The position numbers were made by a program, and so were the translations under genes. Shown piece by piece: positions 20,776 through 23,120 of a DNA stretch of 23,120 nucleotides. Numbering within the stretch: position 1 is the stretch's first letter; the number at the start of each line of letters is the position of its first letter. Source of the stretch: Gamarada debralockiae (lineage: Eukaryota > Ascomycota > Leotiomycetes > Helotiales > Hyphodiscaceae); assembly GCA_002803225.1 (NCBI GenBank), contig NXFV01000180.1:1-23120 (forward strand), written 5' to 3'. Under the pieces are notes generated by a model, which was not told the origin of the DNA, did not search any database, and was given only the letters and a program-made list of their open reading frames with translations.

Positions 20776-21153
20776 CTAAACCTTCGCACGGCCCTTCAAG
20801 AACTCCTCCGCGACCTCCAAATGTCTAACGAAACCATTTTTGGTAATGTCCTAGATGTCTGGCGAATTAGAATTTCCCGGGAAGTAAAGAGGCGGGTGGT
20901 TACCGTGAGATTGAGCAAAGTAGCTTCCTTTCCACCACTCTTCTCGCGCATAGCACCGAACAGGCCAGCCTCCAGAATATAGAGGTGGCCCTTGAACTTG
21001 TGAGAATCGTCCTTGCCCTTACATCCGCGTCGGGTGTCAGTCCTCCCACTTACGCACATCCTTCAACTCTGCCTTGGTAAGCTCGTGATATCTAGGGTTC
21101 GGGATTGACCGTCGGAATAGGCTATCGGAGCTGACCACGGGATTGGCCAATAG
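20776..21153 (-). pseudogene. 3' end of an unidentified multi-exon gene, possibly a remnant
   Basis: Three phase-0 segments chain through consensus-like introns on the minus strand. 21153-21058 ends in IPNPRYHELTKAELKD before a GTGCGT donor. 21011-20904 includes DDSHKFKGHLYILEAGLFGA. 20850-20776 (DITKNGFVRHLEVAEEFLKG, then RAKV and stop) follows a 53-nt intron with GTAACC, CTAAT and CTAG. The exon upstream of 21153 is preceded by CTAG, which could be an acceptor, but I find no credible earlier exon. The next recognisable sequence upstream is the broken aldo-keto reductase. I do not recognise the family. The stop lies only 83 bp from the end of the convergent NLR-like gene. It could be a small intact gene with a different start, or a leftover 3' end. 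Confidence 0.38.
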
Positions 21154-21280
21154 CTAGAGTCAAGCTGTAGATATAAGGGAAGGGTTGAACTCTGGAGGAA
21201 AGGATAGGGATTTTGAATTGAAGCATCTTTGAGCCCATTTTGAACTAGTGTCACATGCACCACTGTATCAGGGTACTCAT

Positions 21281-21630
21281 AACAACATTTTTCTTCAAGT
21301 ATGCACCGACGATTTCTTCGGAGCGACCGTTTGAGTAGGTGTCTGTGCTACGTCAAACGTGTTGATGCCGCGGTCATAGGCATGCTGCGGTCATAGGCAT
21401 GCTTCATGGTTGGGAGTGCTTGCTGAAGGGGGATGACCCATGGTTGCCAATTTTGATCCCCGTAGGTCATGCAACCCAGGACCACTTGGGAAACTTTAAG
21501 GCCTGCGTTTCCAACTCTAGATTTGGAGTCAGTAATCAAGGAATTTATTTGTCGATGCAAGGGTCACGTTATCGAGCGGTGTATGTTCCACTTACCTGAC
21601 ATATTGCATCTGATTGGCAGGGCTGCTCAT
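21281..21630 (-). pseudogene. Aldo-keto reductase, N-terminal fragment disrupted by a 17-bp duplication and a frameshift
   Basis: Exon 1 (21630-21596, MSSPANQMQYV) ends in a perfect GTAAGT donor. The 79-nt intron has CTGAC and CTAG. Exon 2 begins at 21516 with VGNAGLKVSQVVLGCMTYGD, the unmistakable start of the aldo-keto reductase barrel. At KHAYDR the frame is broken by a 17-bp tandem duplication (21370-21403). Beyond it GINTFDVAQT and, one base out of frame, YSNGRSEEIVGAYLKKN are still readable. The conserved DTADVYSNGRSE-type segment, including the catalytic Tyr region, is thus split. After about 21281 the homology disappears; the family is normally about 320-350 residues. These enzymes reduce carbonyls with NADPH. 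Intact splice sites suggest recent loss of function. The rest of the gene is not in this window. Confidence 0.82.
21370..21403. repeat. Perfect 17-bp tandem duplication
   Basis: The unit gcggtcataggcatgct occurs at 21370-21386 and again, immediately adjacent and identical, at 21387-21403. It sits inside the aldo-keto reductase remnant. Seventeen is not a multiple of three, so the second copy shifts the frame. Removing one copy in the mind restores the family reading KHAYDRGINTFD. Confidence 0.95.
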
Positions 21631-22069
21631 GCTTGTAAATGATGGTGGAATGCTAGTGGGGACTCGTTAGTTTTGGTGAAGAGTTCAATGGGAATTTTGC
21701 ATGAGAATTGACTGCTGGTTTTTGAGAGCTTGGTAGAAGGTGGACATTGAGCTTATATATGCTAGATCTCCCAGCCAAGGCCGGGCGTTTTCTATTTCAA
21801 CATGGAAGATTCCTCTAAATGTCGCCGTTGTCTCCTGTGGTTTCCCACTAGGGGATTGTTCATGGTTATTCTCATTGGACGCTGGGGCTGTCACCAATCT
21901 GCAGATTCCCCAACCTAAGCGAGAATTAGCTCGTAACGTAACCCTTTTAACCCCACTGACACGACTTTTGGTCGCGACCTCCAACATCTAATATTCCTCC
22001 ACGCGTTGACAATCCACATAGTCGCGTTTACTTACTACAACCATCCAAGAACCACCACAATTAACCATC
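21631..22069. promoter_or_regulatory. Divergent promoter region between the aldo-keto reductase remnant and the MYND gene
   Basis: The two start codons face away from each other across about 440 bp. Open frames exist on both strands (21685-21987 minus, 21740-21991 plus) but neither has a recognisable domain, and each is the shadow of the other. The ATG at 22070 has an AC-rich leader (accaccacaattaaccatc), which is common for fungal start contexts. Confidence 0.4.
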
Positions 22070-23057
22070 ATGGCACCGCCAAACTTTCCCAATGGCATGT
22101 CTCTCTACACAATCGGGTTCGCCGCCCTCAGATACCGTAAATTCCCATTTCTCGGAGCATAATTTCCTACTCCGCATGTCTTGTGAGTGGTTTACTCCCT
22201 AGTTATGTCTTGGGAGTAAACTGCTCGTAAGACACTCTCTCAATTCCAAATTCTACCCTTTATGCAATACTAATCCGAGATTTTGGGGTTCAGCGGCCTT
22301 GCCACCCCCACCGGTCAACGTTCCATTGGGCAACCAAGTCGGCGCGCTTCAACACCAACCGCCAGCTGCTCAGAACCAGATGGTAGCCCAAGTCGCCTCA
22401 CAATACCTCACCCCTCTCCTCGAATACCAAACCAGCGACGACCCTGCCCTCTACGATCCCTCCTCGCAGCAGTACTACTTCTCGACTGCCATCTGCCTCC
22501 TCAATTTCCTCAACATGAGCCCCGATGTCTGCAAACGCATCGCGGCCTACCCTACCCTCATCAACAGTATAATTGAGAAGCTTCTCGCACCCAACTTTCT
22601 AGATGGCATGAAGAGCGTTCAAAGGTCTGGGGGCGCTCATTTCCCTGCCGCGACTTTCGACGATGATTTCGGCTGCCTTCTGCAGTTCTTGTCAACAACG
22701 CTTCTATACAAGGACGAGATGGAGACAATACACCCGCGGATCACGGAGCTTATACCAAAACTACGCATCTGGAAACAGACGTATAGAAATAGTTCGGTCA
22801 GGACGATAAGTAATGCAGCGGAACGGCTGGTGGAACAGATTCAGGGCATGGATCCCACGATGATTGCGATGATGAAGCGCATGCAGGAACAGAGTTTGGT
22901 TTGCGGTGTTTCTTCGTGCAGGGTTGAAGCCGGGCGCTTGACGGTGTGTGCGGTGTGTCGGATTCAGCGGTACTGTGGCAGAGAGCACCAGAAGATGGAT
23001 TGGAAGTACCACAAACATATTTGCAATAAGGGCTTGCAGGAACCCTCTGGGAATTAA
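22070..23057 (+). CDS. MYND-type zinc finger protein
   Basis: Exon 1 is 22070-22136 (MAPPNFPNGMSLYTIGFAAL). A 157-nt intron (GTAAAT donor, ACTAATCC branch, TTCAG acceptor) leads to exon 2 at 22294-23057, giving 276 residues. After a Pro-rich linker (residues 24-30), a helical region (about 55-200) resembles the armadillo-like part of small fungal MYND proteins. The C-terminal MYND finger spans residues 226-266: C226, C231, C241, C244, C250, H254, H262 and C266, with the usual QKMDWKYHKHIC ending. MYND fingers bind Pro-rich peptides and mediate protein contacts, so a scaffold or regulatory role is likely. Partner and process are unknown. The intron is about twice the length of others in the window and contains a perfect hairpin. 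Confidence 0.88.
22190..22221. other. Perfect 10-bp stem-loop inside the MYND-gene intron
   Basis: The arm gtttactccc at 22190-22199 is exactly complementary to gggagtaaac at 22212-22221, with a 12-nt loop. It lies midway between the donor at 22137 and the acceptor at 22293 on the transcribed strand. The stem could shorten the effective distance between splice sites or be a footprint of an old inverted duplication. Its function is not known. Confidence 0.7.
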
Positions 23058-23071
23058 ATATTAATCCAAGG

Positions 23072-23073
<2 letters not shown>

Positions 23074-23120
<47 letters not shown>
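23074..23120. repeat. Homopolymer run of at least 47 T, reaching the window end
   Basis: After the MYND stop and a short AT-rich spacer there is an uninterrupted T tract that reaches the last base given. Its true length cannot be seen. It may be a contig end, an assembly or sequencing artefact, or a real oligo(dT) tract such as the tail of a minus-strand retroposed element. Confidence 0.95.

Noticed and set aside
21685..21991. Overlapping reading frames on both strands in the spacer before the MYND gene
   Set aside because: Neither shows a domain, splice logic or an ATG in good context. They probably reflect base composition.
1..23120. tRNA, rRNA, CRISPR arrays and transposase or reverse transcriptase genes
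   Set aside because: I looked for cloverleaf-like blocks, regularly spaced repeats and characteristic motifs (DDE, YXDD) and saw none. A covariance-model scan would be needed to exclude small RNAs.

Overview
The window reads as nuclear DNA of a filamentous ascomycete (Pezizomycotina). Genes are split by many short introns, mostly about 47-90 nt, with GTRNGT-like donors, CTAAC/CTGAC-type branch sites and YAG acceptors. The content also fits: a tafazzin with a fungal-type insertion, a peroxisomal-type carrier, a bZIP with a QVR-type basic region, a NACHT-TPR NLR-like protein and a MYND protein. I lean towards Leotiomycetes, but that is an impression only.

Layout. 1-1057 (minus) is the decayed 5' part of a Cys/His plus coiled-coil gene running off the left edge. 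1847-3327 (minus) is a carrier with an unusual helical tail. 3822-4112 (minus) is a lone first exon of an HXXXD-type acyltransferase. 5128-6482 (plus) is a five-exon bZIP factor. 7107-8164 (plus) is a paralogue of the gene at the left edge, in the opposite orientation, with a frameshift near its middle. 8765-9818 (minus) is a poorly resolved F-box/2EXR-like gene. 10122-11312 (minus) is a NOSIP-type double zinc finger gene, divergent from tafazzin at 12072-13409 (plus). 14420-20692 (plus) is a five-exon, 2003-residue NLR-like gene: N-terminal DUF7708-like region, NACHT ATPase, winged-helix-like segment and a very long TPR array. 20776-21153 (minus) is the 3' end of an unidentified gene. 21281-21630 (minus) is a broken aldo-keto reductase. 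22070-23057 (plus) is a MYND gene, followed 16 bp later by a run of at least 47 T that reaches the window end.

Functionally this is a mix of conserved housekeeping genes (tafazzin for cardiolipin remodelling, NOSIP, carrier, MYND protein) and accessory or decaying ones (NLR-like gene, inverted paralogue pair, acyltransferase and aldo-keto reductase remnants, F-box-like gene). I see no operon-like or biosynthetic logic linking neighbours. The most interesting pieces are the NLR-like gene and the inverted, repeat-containing Cys/His coiled-coil family. All exon boundaries were read by eye from splice signals and frame, without transcript evidence.
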